This document shows, piece after piece, positions 6,356-14,019 of a stretch of DNA of 18,873 nucleotides. The position numbers were made by a program, and so were the translations under genes. The notes beneath the pieces are model-generated. The model saw nothing but the letters and a program-made list of their open reading frames with translations, had not been told where the DNA came from and ran no database searches. The DNA is from Bacteroidota bacterium. Lineage in GTDB: Bacteria > Bacteroidota > Bacteroidia > Flavobacteriales_F > PHOS-HE28. Location of the stretch: positions 1-18,873 of the forward strand of contig JAEZCB010000037.1 in NCBI GenBank assembly GCA_023412755.1. The letters run 5' to 3'. Within the stretch, counting starts at the first letter, position 1. The number at the start of each line of letters is the position of its first letter.

Positions 6356-8526
6356 TACCGTTCCACTACTTCATTCAAAACACTTTCATGGAAACCGCTG
6401 GCATCCTTGATCGTGGAATGCTCATCGGCGGATCTTTCCTTCGCGTTGCGCTGAAGATCGTTCTGGTACACATGGATCCGGCCACCGCCGTACAACGGTT
6501 TGCGGCGTTCCGCAGAAATTGCCGTTCGATTGCCGCTGATCTGGTTGTCCACCAGATGCACTTCGCCCAGATCAACCGCTGAAATAGCGGTACCACATTG
6601 GTTGAAATGTGATGCACGCACCAACACCCGGCTTCCATCGGCCGCTTCGAACGCTGTACCCGGAATACCCGTGAAACGGCATTCTTCCACCTTCAACCGC
6701 GACGCATGCGCCGCCATGCCCCCACCGCCTGCACGCGTACCGCCCTGGAGTGTGCTTTTGCGTACCGACCCATGCACTTCACGCAATTCCACCTTACCGG
6801 AAAGGAAGGTCATATCCTCCATATCCACCGTGCCACCATGCACGAACAAGGCCGCATCTCCGGCGGGACCGCTGATGATGCATTCCGTGAACCGTACCGA
6901 TGAAGCGTCCTGGATGGAAAGCATGGCGGGGTGCTGCATGCCATTGATCCTCGCCCCCGCACCACCGGATATTCGCAGACCTCCTATGCTGCTGGGCGTA
7001 TCGCCATCGCCCATCATGGCCACGGTACCATACCCTGCACCAGCCGGACGGATGAATACCGGATTCAAACTGGTACCGCGCACGAACAGCGATCCCTGGC
7101 ACAGAATGTTGGTGCCCGGCGCCATGGTGATCCGCGCTCCGGAAAGCAGGATCAGCGCATATCCCTTCGGAATGATCAGATCCTCATCGATGCTATACTT
7201 GCCACGCGGGAACACCAGCGAATCGCCATCCAGCCTGGCCTTGTACTTGCGGGCGATGGCCTGCACACCATCCATGTCACTTTCGGTGGGCCAGTACCGC
7301 TTGGCCACCTCCTGACCCTGCATCAAAGTGGCCATGCCCGCCCCTTCCACCATGGGTCTGTCCAGGAATGCGATGGCATCACCCTCTTTCAGGCGCGAGT
7401 ATATCCCCTGCTTCGCCTCATCGGCCACCGTGGATACCATCGCATCGGTATGCTCATTCGCCAGTACGGGAAGCCAGGTGGAATCCACCGCGGCGAATTG
7501 CCGTTCCAGTTCCGGCATTTTCTTCACCAGTTTCTGCCTGTTCTCCTGCAGGCGCTCCTGAAAGGATGGCAGCCTGAGCCATGGGGTGAAGGCATTGCGT
7601 GCCCATGGGCGTTGCACTTCGGTGCGCGGCGCAAGATCCCGTGAAGGCGAATGCACTGGAGTGAAACGCCCCCTGTTCCAATGAAAAGCGAAGGCGTTCT
7701 CCTGATGCAGCGGATCGGGTGCTCCTTCCAGCCAATGCATGAGGAACCATGCGGCCGCCGCTTGCTCATCCAGCACATGGGTGATCTTATCCAGCCGCTC
7801 GCGTTGCGCATCCTCCATCACAAGCGCCAGCATGGCACGCAACAGAGGCCCTTGGGCGGTGTCACCGATCACTGCCGGGAACAGGTGGTCGGGGCGGTCC
7901 GGATCGAAGGAGCGTTTGAAGAGCACCGCTTCGGAGACACGCCGCCGCGCGAGAAATCCTTCCCCCACCATCTCTTCCGCTACATAGGTGCCTAATTCCC
8001 GCCCACAGGAGACCACGCGCACGTAGGCGATGGCGGGAGTGGCCAGATCCAGTTCCGCGGCGATCGCCTCAGCGTACTTCAACCGGATATGCCCCGGTTC
8101 CGCCGGATAGATATGCAGGCCATGCTGCCCACGAAAGGGCGCTTCATCCTTGAAGATGATCTCGTAACCGCCTGGTGTGCCCGGCATGGGCTTCACCAGG
8201 GCCGAATCGCCATAACCCTGCGCCTCGAACCAGATACGGTTGGTGCCACTGCTGCGCACCTGGTCCAGACATTCGCCAGCCTTACTTTTCACCGTGATGT
8301 AGAATGGTTCGCCGGCAGGCTCCTTCAGCTGGGTCTCGATCTGCCGCAGATCGGCCACGCCTGCGTAGTAACGCACCTCCCTGCCCTGGATCCCCAAAGG
8401 CCATTCGCCCTGCAACGTTCCATGCGGCAGCAGGGAGAAGCCGGCCACCACAAGGCCTGCGGTGATGAACAGACCGATCATGGTGCCGAGCATGCCCACC
8501 TTCCTGCTTTTCTCCGTTCTGCTCAT
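6355..8526 (-). CDS. Anchored CotH-like protein fused to a right-handed beta-helix
   Basis: The start at 8526 is chosen because its ATG overlaps the upstream gene's TGA (ATGA); the frame stays open 30 codons further but that would run into the upstream gene. The 723-residue product has one membrane segment (about 11-33). Residues about 55-380 resemble CotH kinase-like proteins: a helix IRLKYAEAIAAELDLATPA, then YVRVVSCGRELGTYVAEEM where the family has a Leu/Gly-Glu-Tyr-x-Gly-x-Tyr strand, and later NAFAFHWNRGRFTPVHSPSRD where CotH has a tyrosine-rich strand ending in WD-x-D. The usual acidic motif is not evident. Residues about 435-695 form an array of short strands (ISIDEDLII-type start, ALILLSGARITM, RFTECIISG, VEECRFTG, VHLVDNQISGN) typical of a parallel beta-helix, often a carbohydrate-binding or -cleaving fold. 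Last gene of the three-gene unit. The function is unknown; the CotH similarity is by eye. Confidence 0.7.
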   Translation of the reverse strand: MSRTEKSRKVGMLGTMIGLFITAGLVVAGFSLLPHGTLQGEWPLGIQGREVRYYAGVADLRQIETQLKEPAGEPFYITVKSKAGECLDQVRSSGTNRIWFEAQGYGDSALVKPMPGTPGGYEIIFKDEAPFRGQHGLHIYPAEPGHIRLKYAEAIAAELDLATPAIAYVRVVSCGRELGTYVAEEMVGEGFLARRRVSEAVLFKRSFDPDRPDHLFPAVIGDTAQGPLLRAMLALVMEDAQRERLDKITHVLDEQAAAAWFLMHWLEGAPDPLHQENAFAFHWNRGRFTPVHSPSRDLAPRTEVQRPWARNAFTPWLRLPSFQERLQENRQKLVKKMPELERQFAAVDSTWLPVLANEHTDAMVSTVADEAKQGIYSRLKEGDAIAFLDRPMVEGAGMATLMQGQEVAKRYWPTESDMDGVQAIARKYKARLDGDSLVFPRGKYSIDEDLIIPKGYALILLSGARITMAPGTNILCQGSLFVRGTSLNPVFIRPAGAGYGTVAMMGDGDTPSSIGGLRISGGAGARINGMQHPAMLSIQDASSVRFTECIISGPAGDAALFVHGGTVDMEDMTFLSGKVELREVHGSVRKSTLQGGTRAGGGGMAAHASRLKVEECRFTGIPGTAFEAADGSRVLVRASHFNQCGTAISAVDLGEVHLVDNQISGNRTAISAERRKPLYGGGRIHVYQNDLQRNAKERSADEHSTIKDASGFHESVLNEVVER

Positions 8527-9692
8527 GGTGCCGAAATGATCGCGGGCGCCGCCACGGCCGGCAGCGACCTGTCCCAGTAAGATGTTACCCGAGAACGCAG
8601 GGCATCCGCCGACCATTGCAGGGAGGATGCCGAATGGTCCACATCCTGCATGCTGAACAGCGGCCTGCGTGTGGCACCCACCGAGACCAGTGAGGGTGCC
8701 ACCTGTGCGGCAAGTTCATCCACACGTTGTTCGAACGCCCCTTCCGCATGCAGCTCCGTGATCGCCTCGCGCACCATCCTGTCACGCTCGCTGCGGTGCT
8801 CGCTGATCGACATGAGGCGTGCTTCCAGTTTGTCCTGGTAAGCGTTTCCTGAATTCTCTTCCGGTACCAGGGGCGCATCCAATAGCACGGGATAGAACAG
8901 GCCGGTGCGGGGCCCAAGCACCAGCGCCTGCCTTACCTGGCCACCCTCCCCTACACCCAGCACCTGCAAGGCCGCGTAATAGCGGATGAAAGCTTCCACG
9001 TCCATCACCGCTGTGGCTCGTTCACGGAGATCCACGGGAGGGCTGGTGGTATCATTCACCAATGTGATCAGTTCATTCAATTGCCGCCTTGCAGCATCGT
9101 CCGCCCCATTGGGATCCCAATTCTCCGCACCTTGCCATGGATCGCCAGTGGTACCGGAAATGAAGACGGCCACGGGTGCTTCACCGATGTTGCGGTGGTC
9201 CTCGTATGTGGATGCGACCACCTCGGTCACCTCATGGATCCCCGCATCACGCCCATTCTTGCGCAGGTATACGAGGTCTTTCCAAGGTACGGGAACACCT
9301 ATGCGCCCGGCGATCCAATTGGCAAGCATGCCGCTCAGCAGATCCGCCCTTGGTGTGGTGAATCGGATCTTCTCGAATGGGCCAAACGCCGTGGAATTCT
9401 TATGAGCGACCACGATCCCATTCTGATCCTCTTCCACTTCCACATCATAAGACACGTGATCATGGATCAGCTGCCCATCATCCATGCGCAGTTCCACCAT
9501 GGGTAACCGGTGCTCCTGCGCTTTCACCGATGCGGTAGGTGATGTGCCTTGCATGATGGTGGAGGAGACCGCCGACGCTATGATGCGTACCGCGCGCGCA
9601 GGCCCCAGCAGCACGCCGGGAACAATGATGGTGAGCAATACGAAGCCCAACAGGAAAGACCACGCACTGCTGATGCCCTGATCCCTTCTCAT
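8523..9692 (-). CDS. Anchored CotH kinase-like protein, probably without a full active site
   Basis: The start at 9692 overlaps the upstream gene's stop (ATGA). The 389-residue product has a membrane segment at about 9-30. The rest resembles the CotH family: LLSGMLANWIAGRIGVPVP, then LVYLRKNGRDAGIHEVTEVV (the strand after the helix), then a D/N-rich loop, RRQLNELITLVNDT, and VMDVEAFIRYYAALQVLG, a typical CotH helix. TGLFYPVLLDAPLVPEE stands where active CotH proteins have FIPWDLD, keeping a single Asp. The end (EARLMSISEHRSERDRMVREAI … VDELAAQVAPSL) also follows the family pattern. CotH of Bacillus spores is an atypical protein kinase; here loss of acidic residues suggests a binding or pseudokinase role, but I cannot prove this. 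It may be paralogous to the next gene. Confidence 0.65.
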   Translation of the reverse strand: MRRDQGISSAWSFLLGFVLLTIIVPGVLLGPARAVRIIASAVSSTIMQGTSPTASVKAQEHRLPMVELRMDDGQLIHDHVSYDVEVEEDQNGIVVAHKNSTAFGPFEKIRFTTPRADLLSGMLANWIAGRIGVPVPWKDLVYLRKNGRDAGIHEVTEVVASTYEDHRNIGEAPVAVFISGTTGDPWQGAENWDPNGADDAARRQLNELITLVNDTTSPPVDLRERATAVMDVEAFIRYYAALQVLGVGEGGQVRQALVLGPRTGLFYPVLLDAPLVPEENSGNAYQDKLEARLMSISEHRSERDRMVREAITELHAEGAFEQRVDELAAQVAPSLVSVGATRRPLFSMQDVDHSASSLQWSADALRSRVTSYWDRSLPAVAAPAIISAP

Positions 9693-10090
9693 CGTGCTGG
9701 GCGCGCGGTGAGCAACAGCACCAGGGCGGTGGCGAAGGTGAAGATCAACGCGGAAAGGTTGAGTCCGAGGCCGAGCAATGCCGCGAGGAAAACAATGGGG
9801 ATCCACAATCCCGAAGGATGGGTAACACGGCTGAGGAAACCTCCGATGAGCACACCGCCTCCGATGATGGCCGCCAGGACCAACGGCCCCTGCATCTGCC
9901 GCAGGAGGATCACCATGCCGAAGGCGACGATGAGTGGGAACCAACCCACCACCGCACCGCGATCGGCCGGCCTGAAACCACGGTTGTAACACCAGCCCAT
10001 GATGGCCAGGGCCACCAGTAGCATCGCGAAGAGCGTAAGCAGTTCCACCCAACCGTGGTAAAGCGCGCTCCACATGCGTTCGTTCTCCAT
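9689..10090 (-). CDS. Small multi-spanning inner-membrane protein
   Basis: This 133-residue protein is almost entirely hydrophobic, with four to five predicted membrane segments (about 15-35, 48-64, 68-87, 95-111 and 112-129). The glycine-rich stretch AAIIGGGVLIGGFLSR, followed by HPSGLWIPIVFLAALLGLG, faintly recalls MgtC/SapB and DUF4956 membrane proteins; I would not assign it to either. It is the first gene of the ATGA-linked set with the two CotH-like proteins. In other bacteria CotH genes often occur with a VTC-type polyphosphate polymerase and a DUF4956 membrane protein, so a membrane partner here is not surprising. The ATG at 10090 is the first good start. Function unknown. Confidence 0.7.
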   Translation of the reverse strand: MENERMWSALYHGWVELLTLFAMLLVALAIMGWCYNRGFRPADRGAVVGWFPLIVAFGMVILLRQMQGPLVLAAIIGGGVLIGGFLSRVTHPSGLWIPIVFLAALLGLGLNLSALIFTFATALVLLLTARPAR

Positions 10091-10120
10091 ACGTGTTCCA
10101 TTCGCGGTGCCTCTCCGCGA

Positions 10121-10209
10121 GCCACTAAGTTGGGCCCCTCATGCGAGGTGGGAACGCACAGTGGCTGTTAAGTTTTCCATACCCCGTTGGGAACTACGGT
10201 AAAAGCCAC
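10121..10209 (-). promoter_or_regulatory. Leader with alternative hairpins upstream of the CotH-like operon
   Basis: In the 131-bp gap before the membrane-protein gene, three short segments can pair in two exclusive ways. Read leftward they are GTGGCT (10209-10204), AGCCACT (10166-10160) and AGTGGC (10126-10121); the middle one complements both others. A further CCTC/GAGG hairpin lies at 10137-10148, and TAAGTT occurs twice (10126-10131 and 10169-10174, plus-strand reading). Such an arrangement could be an attenuator or a structured leader, but no T-tract or known riboswitch is recognised. Confidence 0.35.
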
Positions 10210-10221
10210 GCGGAAAAATGG

Positions 10222-10728
10222 TCAGAGGTAGCGGCTCAACCAGGTCTCGCGCAGGGGCATGCGCAGCCTTTCGCGCAGATCGCCAATGGTTGGCACCAGG
10301 TCATCATAGACCATGGTATCGCCGGTAACGATCCCTTCCTTCAATAGATCTGGCAGCTCCTGCAGGCGGCAACTCACGATCTTATCATCCTGCTCGAACA
10401 CCACCACCATGCGATCGGTGAGCATAAGGTTGAGGTCGTACTCCAGTTGTTTGATGAAGCCAACGCTCTTATCGATACTGCAGCCGGAAGCGAGGGCCTG
10501 CCGCTCATCAACCGCCACCACCACGAACCGGTCATGGATCACATCCACACATGCGTCCAGTGGCTCGCCGTGCGCGGCCCAGGTGGAGGTGAACTCCGCC
10601 CCGCGTTCGCGGATCAGCTTCTGTTCCGCCTGTCCAAGGGTGCGTGGTGCTTTATAGACCCATGTACGCGCATGGTCCGGCAGTTCCGTGAGTTGTTTGG
10701 TTAGGCTCGGTGCTGGCGATGTGGTCAT
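10222..10728 (-). CDS. Conserved Bacteroidota protein, often labelled 'ABC transporter ATPase'
   Basis: The ATG at 10728 gives 168 residues, close to the ~160 I recall for the family; an ATG 16 codons upstream (10776) is possible but less likely. The sequence follows a family conserved in Flavobacteriia: RTWVYKAPR, FTSTWAAHGEPLDACVDV, DRFVVVAVDE, ASGCSIDKSVGFIKQLE, and the C-terminal ETWSLSRYL-like end (ETWLSRYL). Many database entries call it an ABC transporter ATPase, but no Walker A, Walker B or signature motif is present, so that label is not supported. It appears soluble and its function is unknown; the invariant-looking SGCSID may be a functional site. It lies 66 bases after the Fe-S protein gene on the same strand and probably belongs to that transcription unit. 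Confidence 0.8.
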   Translation of the reverse strand: MTTSPAPSLTKQLTELPDHARTWVYKAPRTLGQAEQKLIRERGAEFTSTWAAHGEPLDACVDVIHDRFVVVAVDERQALASGCSIDKSVGFIKQLEYDLNLMLTDRMVVVFEQDDKIVSCRLQELPDLLKEGIVTGDTMVYDDLVPTIGDLRERLRMPLRETWLSRYL

Positions 10729-10794
10729 GGTTCCTTGCTGTTGGGATCGCAGTGCGGGGCAATTATACGAACGCACCCTGATGGTGTACGCGTA

Positions 10795-11583
10795 TCAAAG
10801 ATCCGCTGCCTCAGCGATCAGTTCCGCGATATCCTTCACTCTAATTTCGTGCTCTTTATTGAAATGCTTGACACCATCTGTAAGCATGGTATTGCAGAAG
10901 GGGCAAGCGGCGGCGATGATCTTGGGAGCGGTACCGATGGCCTCTTCCGTACGCTCGTGATTCACCTCCCGATCTCCCGGTTCGGCCTCCTTGAACATTT
11001 GTGCACCGCCCGCGCCACAGCATAATCCATGTTCGCGGCTGCGCTTCATTTCCACCAGTTCGATATCCAGTTTTTCGATCACTTCACGCGGCGCTTCATA
11101 CACATGGTTGCCGCGCCCCAGGTAGCATGGATCATGGTAGGTGATCCGGCTTCCGCGAAAAGTGCCGCCCTCCACCCGCAAACGCCCCTCCTTCAATAGG
11201 GTGTTGATGAAGGTGGTATGGTGCATCACCTCATAGAATCCGCCCAGCGCCGGATATTCATTCTTCATAATGTTGAAGCAATGCGGGCAGGCCGAAACGA
11301 TCCGCTTGATGCCATATCCATTCAGTGTGGCTATGTTCTGCATGGCCTGCATCTGGAAGAGGAACTCGTTGCCGGCACGGCGCGCGGGATCGCCGGTACA
11401 ACTCTCCTCCTGCCCCAGTACGGCGAAGCGCACCCCGGCCGCGTTGAGGATCTTGGCGAACGCCTTGGTGATCTTGCGCGCACGATCATCGAAACTACCC
11501 GAGCAACCCACCCAGAAAAGCACTTCGGGTGCCTCGCCGCGGGCGGCATAGTCGGCCATGGTCTGGATCTGTAGTGTGCTCAT
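10795..11583 (-). CDS. CCG-domain Fe-S oxidoreductase subunit (HdrB/GlpC-like)
   Basis: The 262-residue soluble protein carries two cysteine-rich CCG-type domains. The first uses C27 (WVGCSGSFDDRA), C62 (EESCTGDPARR, SC in place of CC) and C99/C102 (SACPHC). The second uses C153 (HDPCYLGR), C188-C189 (GLCCGAGG) and C227/C230 (AACPFC). In heterodisulfide reductases such domains hold a non-cubane [4Fe-4S] cluster and do thiol/disulfide or quinone-linked redox work. The gene follows the membrane 4Fe-4S protein after a 74-bp gap, so the two probably form one complex: membrane quinone side to ferredoxin-like centres to this subunit. The physiological donor and acceptor are not evident. Confidence 0.88.
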   Translation of the reverse strand: MSTLQIQTMADYAARGEAPEVLFWVGCSGSFDDRARKITKAFAKILNAAGVRFAVLGQEESCTGDPARRAGNEFLFQMQAMQNIATLNGYGIKRIVSACPHCFNIMKNEYPALGGFYEVMHHTTFINTLLKEGRLRVEGGTFRGSRITYHDPCYLGRGNHVYEAPREVIEKLDIELVEMKRSREHGLCCGAGGAQMFKEAEPGDREVNHERTEEAIGTAPKIIAAACPFCNTMLTDGVKHFNKEHEIRVKDIAELIAEAADL

Positions 11584-11618
11584 GCAATACTCAGCGTTTT
11601 CCTAGCTTTCCCCGTACT

Positions 11619-11649
11619 TGATAATTGGATATTGGACATTGATCATTCA
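11619..11649 (+). repeat. Short ATTGGATATTGGACATTGATCATT-type degenerate repeat
   Basis: An AT-rich run of imperfect 7-8-base units (GATAATTG, GATATTGG, ACATTGATCATT) stands out in a GC-rich neighbourhood. I recall similar TTGAATATTG-style intergenic runs in other Bacteroidota. It sits in the 74-bp gap between the two Fe-S genes. It may be a remnant of a longer tandem array. Confidence 0.35.
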
Positions 11650-11657
11650 CAACCGGC

Positions 11658-12974
11658 TCATTCTTCCACCCACTTCAGCCTCTCTCCCGGTCCGAATGCC
11701 CATGGCGCGCCATTGTTCTCCACGTTATTGAACATGCTGGTGAGCGCCGGCCGTGTGCTGCTTTGTTCCATCACCAGGTAGCGGCGCATCTCCAGGATCA
11801 CGTGCACCGGATCGATGTTCACCGGGCAGGCCATGGTGCAGGCGTTGCAGGTGGTGCAGGCCCAGAGTTCCTCATCCTTGATCCAGGAGAAGAGGTCCCT
11901 GCCATCATCCTTGAATTCACCGTTCTTGTCGATGTTTCGGCCCACCTCTTCCAAACGGTCGCGCACGTTCATCACGATCTTGCGCGGACTCAAGGCTTTG
12001 CCGGTGATGGTGGCAGGACATTCGCTGGAGCAGCGGCCGCACTCGGTGCAGGTGTAGGCATCGAAGAGGCTCTTCCAACTGAGGTCGAAGACATCCCTGG
12101 CCCCGAAACGCTCCGGTGGCGCATTGGGATCCGGTACCGGTGGCGGAGGCAGACTCGGATCCAGCATGAGTTTCACCTCCTCTGTCACCCGGTCCATATT
12201 CTGCATTTCCGTACGCGGGCGCAGCTTGCTGTAGAACACATTGGGGAAGGCCAGGATGATGTGCAGGTGTTTGCTTATGACCAGGTAGTTGAGGAAAGCC
12301 AGTATGCCGAGTATGTGGAACCACCAGAAGAAGCGTTCCAGAAAGAAAAGCTGTTGCGGCTCAAAACCCGCATACAACGGGCGCAGGAATACGCTTACCG
12401 GATACGCTCCCGCTGTGATGTACGGTGTTATCCCACGATGGGCGAGCACCTGGTCCGCCGCATTCCAGTTGAGGAATGCCAGCATAAGGAAGATCTCCGA
12501 GACCAGGATAACGGCCGCATCGCGCTGTGGGCCCTTGGTCAATTCATAGCCCCAGAACCTGCGGATCCGCATCACCCAGCGCCGTACGATGAATACCACG
12601 CAGCTCACCAGCACCAGCAGCGCCAGTATTTCGAAGGAGGCGATCAACGCATCATACGCGGTGCCCAGAAAGGCGAAGAGCCGGTGGGTGCCGAAGATGC
12701 CATCGATGAGGATCTCCAACACCTCCAGATTGATGATGATGAAGCCCAGGTAGATCAGGATGTGCATCACACCGGCCACAGGCCGCATCATCATCTTGCT
12801 CTGGCCCAGTGCCACCCTTGTCATGATGCGCCAGCGCTCCGCCTGGTGGTCGTTGCGATCCTCCGCACGGCCCAGCGCGATGTTCCGCTTGATGCGGCCG
12901 ATGTTGCGGCCAAAGATGCCTATGGCGAGAATGAAGAGTGCGAGGAAGATGAAGTTGCCTAGTGTGAATGTCAT
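11658..12974 (-). CDS. Membrane-bound 4Fe-4S dicluster oxidoreductase subunit
   Basis: The 438-residue protein has an N-terminal membrane domain with about six hydrophobic segments (about 6-22, 66-90, 113-131, 152-171, 183-200 and 215-238), followed by a proline-rich linker (274-288). A ferredoxin-like domain then has two cluster motifs: C309-x2-C312-x2-C315-x3-C319 (CTECGRCSSECP) and C373-x2-C376-x2-C379-x3-C383 (CTTCNACTMACP). The membrane part resembles a NarI/HdrE-type domain, which usually binds haem b and meets the quinone pool; H71, H220, H236 and H238 are candidate ligands. Its ATG overlaps the MCE gene's stop (ATGA), so it is translationally coupled to mlaD. The CCG-domain partner lies downstream. 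The complex's substrate is unknown. Confidence 0.87.
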   Translation of the reverse strand: MTFTLGNFIFLALFILAIGIFGRNIGRIKRNIALGRAEDRNDHQAERWRIMTRVALGQSKMMMRPVAGVMHILIYLGFIIINLEVLEILIDGIFGTHRLFAFLGTAYDALIASFEILALLVLVSCVVFIVRRWVMRIRRFWGYELTKGPQRDAAVILVSEIFLMLAFLNWNAADQVLAHRGITPYITAGAYPVSVFLRPLYAGFEPQQLFFLERFFWWFHILGILAFLNYLVISKHLHIILAFPNVFYSKLRPRTEMQNMDRVTEEVKLMLDPSLPPPPVPDPNAPPERFGARDVFDLSWKSLFDAYTCTECGRCSSECPATITGKALSPRKIVMNVRDRLEEVGRNIDKNGEFKDDGRDLFSWIKDEELWACTTCNACTMACPVNIDPVHVILEMRRYLVMEQSSTRPALTSMFNNVENNGAPWAFGPGERLKWVEE

Positions 12975-13999
12975 TGCGTCACATCCTCCTTGATGGCATC
13001 CTTTATCCGTTCCACATCCGTGCGGCTGAGCTTGGGATCGCGATCGCGCCTGCCGAATACGGAGATGTTCACATACCGTTTCGGGTTCATGCGCAGATCC
13101 TCCAGCAGCAGATCCAGCTCCCGGCTGGCGCTTTCCAGGTTCTGGTAGAGCGTATCGTTGCGCAACATGGCACCCATGGTGCCTTCACCGGCCTCCAGCC
13201 GCGTCATCACCGTCTTGAGCTTGGCGCTGCTTTCGTTCAGATCGGAGAGCATGCGGTCCAGATCACCGCGGGCCAATGTGGTCGTCACGGTATCCATGTT
13301 CTCCAGGATCCGCACGATCTCGGTGTTGTAATTCACCAGATTCTGCGTAACATCCTCGAGGTTATGGATGATGCCACTGATGGAGTTGCTCTCCTTCAAG
13401 ATCAATGCATCCACCCGTTCAGCAGCACGGTGCAATGCATCCAGTGTCTTACGGATGCTGGTGAAGCCCGCATCAATATCATCCCGTGCATCCTCGTTCA
13501 AGATCAACTGCAACCGTGTGAGCACCGAATCCACATTGGCGATCATGCTCTCGGCTTTCTGCTTCAACGGATCGATCTGTGTGCTCACGGCATCGGTCAG
13601 GGATAGCTGTGCCTCACCCTCCAATATGGCCCCTGGTCTGGCCATTTCTTTGCTTTCACCGCGGATCAGCTTCAAGCTTCTGGTGAACAGGTCCGCCGAA
13701 TAGATCTGCACCTTGCTATCGGCTGGTACGCTGAGCCGGTCCTCATCGATCTGGAAACTTACCCGGATGAGCCCGGAGCCATCGCCTACGAGTTCGGTAT
13801 CGATCACCTGGCCCACACGAAAACCGTTGAAATACACCGGTGTGGATTCGTTGATCCCTGAAATGTCGCTGTACATGGCATGGAACACATTCCGCTGCTT
13901 GAAGATGTCCAGACCTTTCAGATAGTTGACACCGAATATCAGCAGGCCGATACCGCCCAAGACCAACAATGCTATGGAATACTCTCTCTTGATCCGCAT
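12971..13999 (-). CDS. mlaD: MlaD family (MCE-domain) lipid-transport protein
   Basis: The 342-residue protein has one N-terminal membrane anchor (about residues 8-28). The MCE domain follows (about 36-115; HAMYSDISGINESTPVYFNGFRVGQV is the signature region). A long helical segment covers about 135-310 with Leu heptads (LNEDARDDIDAGF, LDALHRAAERVDAL, ILENMDTVTTTL), and the tail is charged. MCE proteins form hexameric rings with a lipid-conducting pore and work with the MlaEF/YrbE ATPase-permease in phospholipid transport between membranes; none of those partners is in this window. It starts 20 bases after the amidase stop and overlaps the next Fe-S gene by 4 bp. Family call is firm; the exact substrate is inferred. 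Confidence 0.9.
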   Translation of the reverse strand: MRIKREYSIALLVLGGIGLLIFGVNYLKGLDIFKQRNVFHAMYSDISGINESTPVYFNGFRVGQVIDTELVGDGSGLIRVSFQIDEDRLSVPADSKVQIYSADLFTRSLKLIRGESKEMARPGAILEGEAQLSLTDAVSTQIDPLKQKAESMIANVDSVLTRLQLILNEDARDDIDAGFTSIRKTLDALHRAAERVDALILKESNSISGIIHNLEDVTQNLVNYNTEIVRILENMDTVTTTLARGDLDRMLSDLNESSAKLKTVMTRLEAGEGTMGAMLRNDTLYQNLESASRELDLLLEDLRMNPKRYVNISVFGRRDRDPKLSRTDVERIKDAIKEDVTQ

Positions 14000-14019
14000 T
14001 AATAAAGGGGCTAATTGAC

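Noticed and set aside
8527..8616. Longer N-terminus for the beta-helix protein (30 extra residues)
   Set aside because: It would extend into the upstream gene, place a non-membrane stretch before the anchor and lose the ATGA coupling at 8523-8526.
10760..10797. Possible leftward promoter (TTTGATA … TATAATTG) before the 'ABC ATPase'-family gene
   Set aside because: The spacing between the two elements is about 24-27 bases, too long for either the sigma-70 or the Bacteroidota pattern. It is left as weak.
11763..12962. Plus-strand open frame of about 400 codons opposite the membrane Fe-S gene
   Set aside because: The opposite strand encodes two complete 4Fe-4S motifs and a membrane domain; the antisense product has a biased His/Gln/Glu composition and no recognisable fold.
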